Shown here piece after piece: positions 26,646 through 36,025 of a stretch of DNA of 64,000 bases. Origin of the DNA: an uncultured Alistipes sp. (lineage in GTDB: Bacteria; Bacteroidota; Bacteroidia; Bacteroidales; Rikenellaceae); contig CALUJN010000087.1 of the NCBI GenBank assembly GCA_944320985.1, positions 44,734-108,733 of the forward strand, written 5' to 3'. A program made the position numbers and the translations under genes. The notes beneath the pieces were generated by a model. That model saw only the letters and a list, made by a program, of their open reading frames with translations, made no database searches and had not been told where the DNA came from. The first letter of the stretch is position 1; each line of letters opens with the position of its first letter.

Positions 26646-28064
26646 TCAAAATTCATAACCGGGATTTTGCACAATCTGCCCCTGGCTGTTCCGGATGTCC
26701 CGTACGCTGACGGGCATCGTATAGAGATACTGCCGCGTCACGTACTTGACCGGCAGCGTACTGCCCGACTGCTGGATCACCCACCATTCGGGACGTCCGT
26801 TGCGTTTGAGTTCGAACCAGCGGTCTCCCTCCATATAGAGTTCCTTGCGGCGCTCGTCCAGAATGGCCGAGAGCAGCCGCGTAAGAGGTTTCCCCGAGGC
26901 ATCCACCCGAATCAGCGCCTCGGGATCCGGCTCGGGAAGTGTCTGAAGCGTATAATCCTCAACATCTTCGATACGCTTGCGGCGCAATTCGTTGAGAAGC
27001 GACAGCGCCCGCTCTTCGTTCTGCTGCTCTCCGGGATGAGCATAGCTTTCGGCAAGCATCAGGTGGAGTTCCGAGCCCCGGATCCGGGCCGTCACGGTCT
27101 TCTGATTGACCCGTTTGGCATCACACATGATGCTCCAGCGGATATCCTTCTGCGGCTCCTGGCCGAAAAGTTTCAGCAGCGTGGCATTGACCGGCCGCGT
27201 ACTCAGATAACTGCGGAATGTCTCGTCGTAGAGGGTCTTCACATCGTCGTCACCCGTCGTACGGTCACGAATGATCACCTCCTGCAGCTGTTCGCCATAA
27301 GACTGGATCGATGCCTCGTAGGCACTTCGCTCGGCAAGAGCATAACCCGGCACTGCAAGCAACTCCTCGCACAGCGGAATCACATCCGCCCACTTTTCCC
27401 CCCAGAAACGAAGCCGGGCCAGATAAGCCTTCGCCACCGCCTCCGTAAACAGATACGATTCATCGGTCATGTGGCAGTCGATGGCCTGAAGCAGAAGCGT
27501 CTCCGCATATTCGTAGCTCCGCGCAAGCGTATTGCGATCGGGCACGGCATCACTCTCCACATCGAAATGCTCTACGATGGGAACCCCCGGCAGCGAAGCG
27601 GCCGTCGCCGCATCGTAGGGTTCGCAATAGATCCGAATCAGATTGTAGTAGCAGACCCCCTTGATGGCATAAGCCGCCGCACAAAGCTTCCGGGCCTTCG
27701 CCGAATCCTTGCCGAGCATGTGGTCCAGAATCAGATTGCAATCCTTGATGGCCGAGTAGAGACCCTCGTAATACCCCTTCTGAAAATTGTTCGCCACATC
27801 TCCGGCATAGAGTGTCAGACGCCCGGCCGAGATATTGGCATCGAGGTTGTCGGAGATCGACTCATAGAGAATCACCCGGTCGTAGCATCCCAGGATATCT
27901 TCGTCCGTACCCTCCTCGATGGCATAAAGCATGTTGTTCAACAAGGCTTCGAAATCCTCCTCCGTTTCGGGGATGATCTTCCCCTGCGGCGTCACGTCCA
28001 GATAGCGCTTACATCCGCTCAAAAGCAGTGACACCCATACGATCAACCATATTTTCCGTTTCAT
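26646..28064 (-). CDS. SusD/RagB-family nutrient-binding lipoprotein
   Basis: A 472-aa protein with lipobox LLSGC (C18) followed by the SusD hallmark KRYLDVTPQGKIIPETEEDF. Tetratricopeptide-like helices and the C-terminal segment DERRKELYMEGDRWFELKR are diagnostic. SusD caps the SusC barrel at the cell surface and delivers ligand. It begins 12 bp after the SusC gene. Paired proteases suggest a peptide ligand, as in RagAB. A GTG at 28073 is an alternative start, but the ATG at 28064 gives the better signal peptide. Confidence 0.95.
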   Translation of the reverse strand: MKRKIWLIVWVSLLLSGCKRYLDVTPQGKIIPETEEDFEALLNNMLYAIEEGTDEDILGCYDRVILYESISDNLDANISAGRLTLYAGDVANNFQKGYYEGLYSAIKDCNLILDHMLGKDSAKARKLCAAAYAIKGVCYYNLIRIYCEPYDAATAASLPGVPIVEHFDVESDAVPDRNTLARSYEYAETLLLQAIDCHMTDESYLFTEAVAKAYLARLRFWGEKWADVIPLCEELLAVPGYALAERSAYEASIQSYGEQLQEVIIRDRTTGDDDVKTLYDETFRSYLSTRPVNATLLKLFGQEPQKDIRWSIMCDAKRVNQKTVTARIRGSELHLMLAESYAHPGEQQNEERALSLLNELRRKRIEDVEDYTLQTLPEPDPEALIRVDASGKPLTRLLSAILDERRKELYMEGDRWFELKRNGRPEWWVIQQSGSTLPVKYVTRQYLYTMPVSVRDIRNSQGQIVQNPGYEF

Positions 28065-28076
28065 AGTCTCCACGTT

Positions 28077-31000
28077 TTAAAAACCGAGCGACACGCCGAA
28101 CGTCACGGAGCGCGTCGTGGGATAGATCGCGCCCGGAACCTCCGGGTCCATACCCTTGTAATCGGTGAATGTAAAGAAGTTGGCCAGGCTTACATTGAAA
28201 CTCACGGCATCGAATCCTCCCCGTCGTACCACCTTGTTCGGCAGCGAATAGGAGAGCGTGATGTTCTTGATCCGCACGTACGAGATCTTATAGATATAGA
28301 CACCGTCAACCACGGCATTGGAGGTCGGATTCGACTGATCGAAGTGGTATTTCGCATCGAACGAATCGTAGATGCGGGGATATTTCGTACCCGTACGGTT
28401 CGACTCCGTCCAGCGGTCGGTCCGATCCTTCCAGACATTCAGATGATTCGAATACAGGTCGCTGTACTCGGTCTGCGCGCGATCCATCGTCGAGACACTT
28501 CCCGCCGCAATCTGGCTGTAGTTGGCCGGAGATTCGTTGCGGTCGTAGGCGTACGACCCGAACGAAAAGACCCCGTTGACCGAGAGTCGCAGATTACGAT
28601 AACCCGCCGAAATATTGAAGCCTCCGTTGAGCGGGGCCTCCCGATTACCCAGATAGTAGAGATAATTGGCCTCCTCGGTATAATCCGCATCGCTCTTGAT
28701 GACCGCATCGGGCCGCAGCTTGAACTCATAAAGGCCCGTCAGAGGATCGATCCCGACCACTTTCCCGCCGATCAGTGCCCGAGCCGGATAACCTTCGTAA
28801 TAGTTGAGTTTCATGTGTTGAAACGACACCGAACTGGTATATTCGAGCACTTTGTTCGAGTTGAAGGCAAAGTTGACCGATGCATCCAGATTCCAGTCGC
28901 GGGTCTGGACGATGCCTCCCCGGAGCGTGAACTCGATACCCCGATTGCGCAACCGGGCAAAATTCGCAGCCTGATAGGAGAAGCCCGTCGTCACGTAGAG
29001 CGGCTTGTCATCGACAGCTCCCTTGGTCAGACGGCTGTAGTACTCCGTCTCGAGCGAAAGGCGCCCGTCAAAGAAGCCCAGATCCAACCCAAGCTTCATG
29101 TCGTTGACCTTCTCCCATCCCAGATTGGGATTGGGAGCCGAGGAGATCGTACCCACCAGATGGTTCTGCGACTGATATTCCCGATAGGTCTGCAGCGAAT
29201 AGTTCATCATCAACTGCGGTGAGGCACTCGTGACGATGTTTCCTGTAAAGCCATATGAAGCTTTCAGCTTGGCATAATGGAGCACCTTGCGCGCCACCTC
29301 CATAAAGGGCTCCTCGGTCAGGATCCAGGCACCGCCCACACTCCAGTTGGGATTGAACTGCGCATGTGTACCGAAGTAGGAACTGCCGTCGGCCCGTCCC
29401 GTTACACTCAGAATGTACCGGTCGCGGAACGAGTAGTCGGCCGAAAGATAGAACGAGGCATAACGCGCCTTGGTGAAATACTCGCCCGTCAGTCGCTCGA
29501 TCTCCCGCAGGGTGCTCTCCGTCGGTTTCTCGATCGGTGGCAGAGCCGTATTCCCGGTCCGCGGATCGTAGTTGAAACGCTTGTTGAAGAGCGTATGCGA
29601 GTCATTGCCCCGCAGTTCGGCTCCGCCCACGACATTGAGCGTGTGGCCGTCACCGTACTCTCCAACGTAGGAGAGGTGTCCGCGCAACAGATAACCCGTC
29701 CGCCGGCTCTTGTTCTCCAGAATCGAACCGTAGAGATTTCCGTTGTGGGTCCGATGGATACTCAACCGGTCCTGAAAAGCCCCGTAGGTATCCTCCTCCC
29801 GCGTGGTCTGCGTATCGTTGTTGTTAAAGTTGTAGGAGGCCAGACCCTCGAACTTCAGATTCTCCAGCAGCTTGTACTGCACCCCCAGACGAACCTCCGT
29901 CGAGACGTAATCGGTCTTCGTCCTGTTGCCCTCAATCTCCCGGAGGATGTTGAAACCCTTCTCGGGCAGATCCTCATAGGTATCGCGGTTGTAGTTCGGC
30001 AACGAAAGCCACGTCTGGTCGTTGGCATAGCTGCCATCCTCGTTATAGGGTTTCTCGTAGGGGTTGGCGAAGTAGGCATAAGTGAAGGGATCGACACTCG
30101 GATTCGGCGTATCGGCCTTCCGGTAGGAGATGTCGGCCCCCACGTCAAAGGAGAAGCGGCGCGTGGGTTTGAATCCGAGATTCGCCTTGAAGGTGTAGCG
30201 GTCGGCACTGTCCTCGATGAGCATGCCCTGGTCGTTGGTATACCCCAGCGAGAGGTAGTAGTTGTAGGCCTCCGCACCTCCGCTTACCGAGACATGGCCG
30301 TTCACCGAGACGGCATTGCGCAGAATCACGTCGTACCAGTCGGTATCGGTGGCCGCCAACGTGTTCAGAAAGGCGTCCTGGGCGGCCGTATCCCCCTTCA
30401 GATGGGCGAAGGCCAGCTGTCCTGAACGGACCTGTCCCACAATGCCCACCGTGGGATAGATCACCGACGGGTCCACGAGCGACTGTGCATACTTTTCCGC
30501 CGCGAATTCATCCCACAGCTCCTGTTCCCAGGCCAGTTTCTCGGCCGTGTTCATCAACGACGGCTGCCGCTGGGGACGGAACGAAACGGTGACATTCGAC
30601 GAAAAATTGACCTTCATCTTCCCGGCCTTGCCCCGTTTGGTCGTCACCACGATAACACCATTTGCAGCCCGCGATCCGTAAATCGCCGCTGCCGCGGCAT
30701 CCTTCAGCACGACAATCGACTCGATATCGCTCGGATTCACGCCGCCGATGCCGTAGATGAAGATATCGTCGAAACCGCCGGCCTTGAGTTCATTCGAGCT
30801 CAGATTCGTACTCGGGCCCTCATTCTGCATCGGAACGCCGTCGACCACCCACAGCGGAGCCGTACTTCCCGAGAGATTGGCAATACCGCGAATCCGAATC
30901 CGTTGACTGGCTCCGGGACGTCCCGTCGTCGGAGTCACCGTCACACCCGCCAACTCGCCCTGCATCATGGCATCGACCGAGGTCTGCGGCTTGAGCTGCA

Positions 31001-31400
31001 GTTCGTCGGCTGTCAAAATTCCCACAGAACCGGTCACCTTCTTGACCGTAGTCTGCGAATAACCCGTTACGACGACCTGTTCGATCTCCGTGGAAGAGGG
31101 TTGCAACACCACATCCAGGCTCGTACGACCCGGAGCCAGCTTGTGCTCGCAGGTCTGATATCCGACGAATGAAACCAGCAGAGTCTCCCCGCCCTCGGGG
31201 ATCTGAATCCGGTAACGTCCGTCAGAACCGGTGATCGTTCCGCTGCCGCGCGCCTCCTTCACCACCACCGTGGCACCGACCACGGGACTGCCGTTCACAT
31301 CCGTAACCAGCCCCATCACCGTGCGCGACTGAGCCCACACGGTTTCACACCACAACAAAACCGACAACAGAACCAAGGCTTGACGTAAAATCATCTTCAT
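28077..31400 (-). CDS. SusC/RagA-family TonB-linked outer-membrane transporter
   Basis: A 1107-aa protein: signal peptide (to about 24, VWAQ), an N-terminal carboxypeptidase-D-like domain (VMGLVTDVNGSPVVGATVVV), TonB-box region and plug (EQVVVTGYSQTTVKKVTGSV; RIRGIANLSG; VLKDAAAAAIYGSRAANGVI), then a 22-strand barrel ending FGVSLGF with the C-terminal aromatic. It imports the ligand presented by SusD, powered by TonB. The ATG at 31400 (MKMILRQALV) is preferred over the TTG at 31409. It follows the inactive protease gene by 32 bp. Confidence 0.96.
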   Translation of the reverse strand: MKMILRQALVLLSVLLWCETVWAQSRTVMGLVTDVNGSPVVGATVVVKEARGSGTITGSDGRYRIQIPEGGETLLVSFVGYQTCEHKLAPGRTSLDVVLQPSSTEIEQVVVTGYSQTTVKKVTGSVGILTADELQLKPQTSVDAMMQGELAGVTVTPTTGRPGASQRIRIRGIANLSGSTAPLWVVDGVPMQNEGPSTNLSSNELKAGGFDDIFIYGIGGVNPSDIESIVVLKDAAAAAIYGSRAANGVIVVTTKRGKAGKMKVNFSSNVTVSFRPQRQPSLMNTAEKLAWEQELWDEFAAEKYAQSLVDPSVIYPTVGIVGQVRSGQLAFAHLKGDTAAQDAFLNTLAATDTDWYDVILRNAVSVNGHVSVSGGAEAYNYYLSLGYTNDQGMLIEDSADRYTFKANLGFKPTRRFSFDVGADISYRKADTPNPSVDPFTYAYFANPYEKPYNEDGSYANDQTWLSLPNYNRDTYEDLPEKGFNILREIEGNRTKTDYVSTEVRLGVQYKLLENLKFEGLASYNFNNNDTQTTREEDTYGAFQDRLSIHRTHNGNLYGSILENKSRRTGYLLRGHLSYVGEYGDGHTLNVVGGAELRGNDSHTLFNKRFNYDPRTGNTALPPIEKPTESTLREIERLTGEYFTKARYASFYLSADYSFRDRYILSVTGRADGSSYFGTHAQFNPNWSVGGAWILTEEPFMEVARKVLHYAKLKASYGFTGNIVTSASPQLMMNYSLQTYREYQSQNHLVGTISSAPNPNLGWEKVNDMKLGLDLGFFDGRLSLETEYYSRLTKGAVDDKPLYVTTGFSYQAANFARLRNRGIEFTLRGGIVQTRDWNLDASVNFAFNSNKVLEYTSSVSFQHMKLNYYEGYPARALIGGKVVGIDPLTGLYEFKLRPDAVIKSDADYTEEANYLYYLGNREAPLNGGFNISAGYRNLRLSVNGVFSFGSYAYDRNESPANYSQIAAGSVSTMDRAQTEYSDLYSNHLNVWKDRTDRWTESNRTGTKYPRIYDSFDAKYHFDQSNPTSNAVVDGVYIYKISYVRIKNITLSYSLPNKVVRRGGFDAVSFNVSLANFFTFTDYKGMDPEVPGAIYPTTRSVTFGVSLGF

Positions 31401-31432
31401 AGGCCTCAACTATTATAGATACAATATGCTTG

Positions 31433-33862
31433 TCAGCGTCTGTTTTCAAGGAAGTGCGTAACCCGACGCAGCATCCATGCACAATGGCCCCGCATCTGCG
31501 GCGACGAGCTCCGTGCGGCCGCCGACTCGATCCGGGCCCGGCTGTCGAGCAATACACCGTAGAGCAGATGGCCGTCTTCGGGGCGCGTAAGGTAGGAGAC
31601 CCCGCTCAACGGGGCGAATCCGGCCGAGTCGTCCGCCGTCAGCGACTGATCGAAATAATCCGATCGCAGCGTCGATTTCCGTCCCGTAGCCTCGCCCACA
31701 AGGGCCAGCAGCCGATCCAGGAAACGCCGTTGGAGCAGCATCCTGAAATTTTCATCGGATGGATCCGAACGGCTCCAAAGGTAGTTCGAAAGATCATCCA
31801 TTGCCTCCGCCCGCGTATAGGTCGCGCCATCGGAGAGCGAGGCACACAAGGCGATGCGATCCAGACTCTGCAGAATTCGGTCAAAAATATCCACCCGGAC
31901 GAAATCCGCAACCCCGGGATTGAGCCCCTCGCCCACGATCAACGACGGGTTGTCAAGCCACTCCAGTTCATCAAGCTGCCTCAACAGCCAACGCATTGCC
32001 TCGCGTTGCGTTTCGGCAGGAAGCGGCTCAATACCCCGTCCGGCGTCTCCGGCCCTGCGTTCGTGGATCAGGACCCCGCCCAAACGGGCAATCACGGGGG
32101 CAAACAGGGCATTGCAATAGAATGACACCGACTCCGGGAGGGCCGAACGGTAGGCATAATCGCGATCCTCATCGTCGATCCACTCCGAGACATTGCGCAA
32201 TACGACATCCAGATTGGCCAGTCCGGCCTCGGCCGCCCGCAACGGATCATCACCCAGATCCGAAGCCCGGGATCGGGGATCGAGGGCAAACTTTCCGCTC
32301 CGCAACTGCAGAAAACGGCACGATGGATCATCGCTCACCTCTCCGTTGCCATAAAGCCACTCGACAGCCCGGTAATCGTACGGACCCAACGTCGTCTGAC
32401 AGAGTCGCACTCCCCGGCGGAAATCCTCCGAACGGGCCACGTAGTTCAACGGCACCTCGTCAAGAATCGATGCCGAAAGCCCGTACTCGTTCGTAAAATG
32501 CACGTTGCGCAACGAATCGACCGGCACCACCTGCGAGGCGCCTCCGTTGGGCAGCAATCCCAGGCATAATCCCGCATAGTGGGCCACCTTTGCCTGGAGG
32601 CTCTCGCCAAAGAGCGCTTCGTCGAGCTCCAGATGCCGCGCCCGGGGATCAACCGCCCCGCTCTGAAGGAGTCGTTCGGTCTGGATCTGCGGCCCGATAT
32701 TGTGACTGATGTAGATATTGGCGCTCAGGATTTCACCCGTACGCGGATCGGTCCAGACGTTGCAGCGCAGATCGCGTGCCGGCGACGGGACATAGCGCAC
32801 GGCTGAATAACGAATGTCGTTCACATCGGGCAACCCCTCCGCCGAGACATGACGGACCTCAATGGCCTGCGGAAGTCCGATTTTTGCGAAGGCATCGTTC
32901 CACGTCAGAACGCCCCGTTCGATATAGGGTTTCCAGGACGCCGGGAAACGATCGTCGAGATAGAAAACAATGGGATGTCCGGCATCAACCCTCCAGCGGG
33001 AGGCATAATAGCAGACCTCGGCGCCCTGCCCTTCGGGAGCGTACTCCACGTAGCGCGACGTGGCGGTACCTACCCGCGGATCCGCCTTGCGGACCGAGTT
33101 CATCGCCTCGGGCAACAGCAGGAACGAGGTGCGCACGGTCGCCGTGAAGAGTTCGGGATCCCCCCGGGCAATCACGCCGAAAGCGTAGGACGACACCTCA
33201 TAGGAGAGCTCACTCATCACGGAAACGTTATCGGCAAAGGCCGCCACATCCCGGATATAGGAGGCCTCGGAACGGTACTCGTAACTGCGCAGAAAGAGGC
33301 CCTCGCGACTGCTGTAACTCTGCGGGTCCTTGGGCGACAGATAGCTGTCGCCATTGCGGAAGAAGGAAGTGGCGCAAACCACCACTCCGCAGCTGTCGGG
33401 AGTCATGGCCTTGATGGGGAACGAGGCTATCACGGAGGGTTGGCGACTCGCGGCCAAAGCCCGGCCGATTTCCGGATCATCGCTACGCGAACGGCTGTCA
33501 ATCGTGGCAATCTGCAAAAGCGAATCGGTCCGTTGAAAAACGACGTGACACGGTTGCGAAGGCTGCATCCCGACCGACGACTCCTCTCCGTCACTGACCG
33601 ACAGAACCGTCACCCCCAGGAGCAGATCCCTTCCCAGCAGCGAATCGGGAATCTCGAGATAGACATCCCCATCAAGCAGATGCAGGGTGAAAAGTCCCCG
33701 CACCGTTCGGGGCGTTTCATCAGCGAACAGGCGTTCATAGGCTGTCTTCGGCGGTTCAGGAAGTTTTTTGCGCCGTTTGCCGGCCGCCGGCAGCACCTCG
33801 CACAGCAGAATCAGCAGGATCAAACCCGTTCCCAGCCATCGTATGTTGTATTTTGCTCTCAT
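31433..33862 (-). CDS. Catalytically dead zinc-metalloprotease paralogue (DUF5117/DUF5118-type)
   Basis: An 809-aa protein with a signal peptide (about 1-27) and the same architecture as its upstream neighbour: DUF5118-like N-terminus, a long beta-rich region (YLEIPDSLLGRDLLLGVTV) and a metzincin-like domain. At the zinc site (32549-32581) it reads HYAGLCLGLLP where the neighbour has HEIGHCLGFMH, so the catalytic Glu and two of three His are gone. The Met-turn ILDEVPLNYVA also replaces IMDYARFNYVA. The rest aligns well and the frame is intact, implying selection for a non-proteolytic role such as binding substrate. It lies 7 bp after the neighbour and 32 bp before SusC. Confidence 0.85.
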   Translation of the reverse strand: MRAKYNIRWLGTGLILLILLCEVLPAAGKRRKKLPEPPKTAYERLFADETPRTVRGLFTLHLLDGDVYLEIPDSLLGRDLLLGVTVLSVSDGEESSVGMQPSQPCHVVFQRTDSLLQIATIDSRSRSDDPEIGRALAASRQPSVIASFPIKAMTPDSCGVVVCATSFFRNGDSYLSPKDPQSYSSREGLFLRSYEYRSEASYIRDVAAFADNVSVMSELSYEVSSYAFGVIARGDPELFTATVRTSFLLLPEAMNSVRKADPRVGTATSRYVEYAPEGQGAEVCYYASRWRVDAGHPIVFYLDDRFPASWKPYIERGVLTWNDAFAKIGLPQAIEVRHVSAEGLPDVNDIRYSAVRYVPSPARDLRCNVWTDPRTGEILSANIYISHNIGPQIQTERLLQSGAVDPRARHLELDEALFGESLQAKVAHYAGLCLGLLPNGGASQVVPVDSLRNVHFTNEYGLSASILDEVPLNYVARSEDFRRGVRLCQTTLGPYDYRAVEWLYGNGEVSDDPSCRFLQLRSGKFALDPRSRASDLGDDPLRAAEAGLANLDVVLRNVSEWIDDEDRDYAYRSALPESVSFYCNALFAPVIARLGGVLIHERRAGDAGRGIEPLPAETQREAMRWLLRQLDELEWLDNPSLIVGEGLNPGVADFVRVDIFDRILQSLDRIALCASLSDGATYTRAEAMDDLSNYLWSRSDPSDENFRMLLQRRFLDRLLALVGEATGRKSTLRSDYFDQSLTADDSAGFAPLSGVSYLTRPEDGHLLYGVLLDSRARIESAAARSSSPQMRGHCAWMLRRVTHFLENRR

Positions 33863-33869
33863 GGCGGCA

Positions 33870-36017
33870 TCATTTCAAACAGGTTTCGATCGTATGCAAC
33901 AAGGCACGATAGTGCAGTCGGGTCTGCAAATCGGGATGGTTCCGCTGCGCCTCAAGCAGGCGTCGGATGCGCAATACGCAATCGTAGGCCAATCCCTCCA
34001 TCGGCGGTGCTTCATAAAAGAGCGGCAGGGGCTCTCCATATCCCGCAACGGGATTCGGGCACTCCGCCGAAGCGGGTGAAAAGAGATCACGATCCGCGCG
34101 GAATGCCGCCGGAACCTCTATCTGCCGCATGGCGGCAAGACTCTTCGAATCGCCCTCCGCGCGCAATCCAGCCACCGTACCGAGCATCTCCAGGAAGAGC
34201 CTTTGCCGCTTGATCTGCGACAGATTCAAAGCCTCACGACGCTGCGTCGGAGCCCATATCCGATCGTAAATCAACGACATGCACGCCTGTGGAGTGAAGG
34301 CGTCCCCAGCAGCCAGCGCTGCCGACAATCCCACCTTCGAGGGGGCGGCCACCACGGCCTTCATCACAGCCTCGCATACCGCATCCGCGGCCGAAGCGAC
34401 CAATCCCAAATTATCCGTCACGCTCCGATCGTCGAGCCACCGCATGTCGTCGAGTTGATCCAGCAGGAACTCCAGCGCCCGCATCTGACGCTCGCGGGGA
34501 ACACTGCGATAGTGTTCGACCGAATCCCCGACATGCTTCTCGTAAAGATACACGCCGCCCACATCGGCATAGACATGATTCAGATAGGTAAAGTATTGAT
34601 TGACGATCCCGTTGTAAATGGCTTTACGGTAGGTGTAGTCGGGATCGTCGGATTCGGTCCAGGCATTGAGGTGGGCAAGTACGTATTTCAGATTGGCGAT
34701 GCCGTATTCGGAGGCCCGAACGTGATCGTCACCCAGATCCTCGGAAAGCGAACGGGGATCAAGAAGTTCGGAGAACTGCTGCTTTCCGTAGCGCAGAGCC
34801 GGATGGGCCGACGCCTCGCGCAACCACTCCGAGGTGAGAAGATACTCCTCCTCGGGACTTTCGACAAAGAGCGGCGTATAGTTCCACTTCACCAGAAAAC
34901 GGTCATAGACTCCGAAACGTGGCGGCGTCATCCGCACACCGCGTTCAAAATCACCCGGTTGTGCGACATAGTTGAAACGGGCGTAGTCCATGATCGAAAG
35001 AGTCGTCCCGGTTTGTCGGGTGAAGGAGGGGCTGCGAAGTGAATCTACGGGGATCACGGCCGAGGCTCCCATGTTGTGCATGAACCCCAGACAATGTCCA
35101 ATCTCGTGCGAAAGCACATAACGCAGGGCATCGCCGATGATCTGTTGCGGGATCTGCTTCTGCCGCACGCGCGGATCGGCCGGTGAGGTCTGCACGAAAA
35201 GCCAGTTGTTGATCAGTTCGATCACATCGTGATAGAGATAAACCGAAGCACTGACAATCTGCCCGCTGCGCGGATCAGTCCACGAAGGCCCCATGGCATT
35301 CTGGATCGTCACCGGAGCATACCGTACACAGGAGTATTTGAGGTTGTCGGGATCGAATTCAGGGTCGTCCTCGGGGAAAAGCCGGGCCTGGACGGCATTG
35401 CGGAAACCGATCTCCTCGAAAAGTTCGCTCCACTGATTCACCCCCTCGAAAATATAGGGCAGCCACGTTCGGGGGAAGTTTCGATCGATGTAGAAGACAA
35501 TCGGTTTGACGGGATCCACCACTTCACCACGCCGATAGGCCTCGGGATCCGACGGTTCCAGGCGCCAGCGATGAGCATACCAGACCGGACGGGCTCCCTG
35601 TGTGGTCGGGCTGTAGAGCATCTTGCCCGTAGGGAATATGGCAATACGGCTGTCGGTCAGACGAGGACGTGCAGGCAGGCTGTCAAGCAACAGGATGGAA
35701 CGCGTAGCAGAAACCGTTACCGGCACATCCCGCAAACCGCGTTCAGAAATCGTCACCCGATAGTTCAGGCTGCTGCACACCGAAACATTGTCAGAGAAGG
35801 CCTTGATCCCTGTTACGTAGGATTTCTCCTTTTCGAACGTCTCCTTGCGTTTGAGACGGCCCGAAAGGGTATGTTGGCTGTATTTGTCAAGAGGAGAGAG
35901 GCGTTCATCATCACTGACGAACAGATCCGTAACATCGATGACAACAGCCGAGCTGTCGGGCGTAAAGGTCTCGATCGGAAACAGCCGATAGATGGCTCCG
36001 ATGTTACTCGAAGCCAA
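33870..36017 (-). CDS. Zinc-dependent metalloprotease, main catalytic part (frameshifted from its N-terminus)
   Basis: This 715-aa frame (first possible start a TTG at 36017) is the catalytic body of a secreted DUF5117-type metzincin. It carries HEIGHCLGFMH at 35076-35108 (HExxHxxGxxH) and a Met-turn LSIMDYARFNYVAQ. Residues upstream of 36017 in the same frame (HAEIERALASSN) still match the paralogue's PEIGRALAAS, so translation should begin further upstream. The true N-terminus lies in another frame at 36026-36451. The two are joined by a run of nine C (minus strand, 36055-36047). With 10 or 7 C the gene would read as one protein of about 860 aa. It is therefore either a phase-variable gene, a recent pseudogene or a base-calling error. 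It is first in the SusCD operon. Confidence 0.8.
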   Translation of the reverse strand: MASSNIGAIYRLFPIETFTPDSSAVVIDVTDLFVSDDERLSPLDKYSQHTLSGRLKRKETFEKEKSYVTGIKAFSDNVSVCSSLNYRVTISERGLRDVPVTVSATRSILLLDSLPARPRLTDSRIAIFPTGKMLYSPTTQGARPVWYAHRWRLEPSDPEAYRRGEVVDPVKPIVFYIDRNFPRTWLPYIFEGVNQWSELFEEIGFRNAVQARLFPEDDPEFDPDNLKYSCVRYAPVTIQNAMGPSWTDPRSGQIVSASVYLYHDVIELINNWLFVQTSPADPRVRQKQIPQQIIGDALRYVLSHEIGHCLGFMHNMGASAVIPVDSLRSPSFTRQTGTTLSIMDYARFNYVAQPGDFERGVRMTPPRFGVYDRFLVKWNYTPLFVESPEEEYLLTSEWLREASAHPALRYGKQQFSELLDPRSLSEDLGDDHVRASEYGIANLKYVLAHLNAWTESDDPDYTYRKAIYNGIVNQYFTYLNHVYADVGGVYLYEKHVGDSVEHYRSVPRERQMRALEFLLDQLDDMRWLDDRSVTDNLGLVASAADAVCEAVMKAVVAAPSKVGLSAALAAGDAFTPQACMSLIYDRIWAPTQRREALNLSQIKRQRLFLEMLGTVAGLRAEGDSKSLAAMRQIEVPAAFRADRDLFSPASAECPNPVAGYGEPLPLFYEAPPMEGLAYDCVLRIRRLLEAQRNHPDLQTRLHYRALLHTIETCLK

Positions 36018-36025
36018 AGCCCGCT

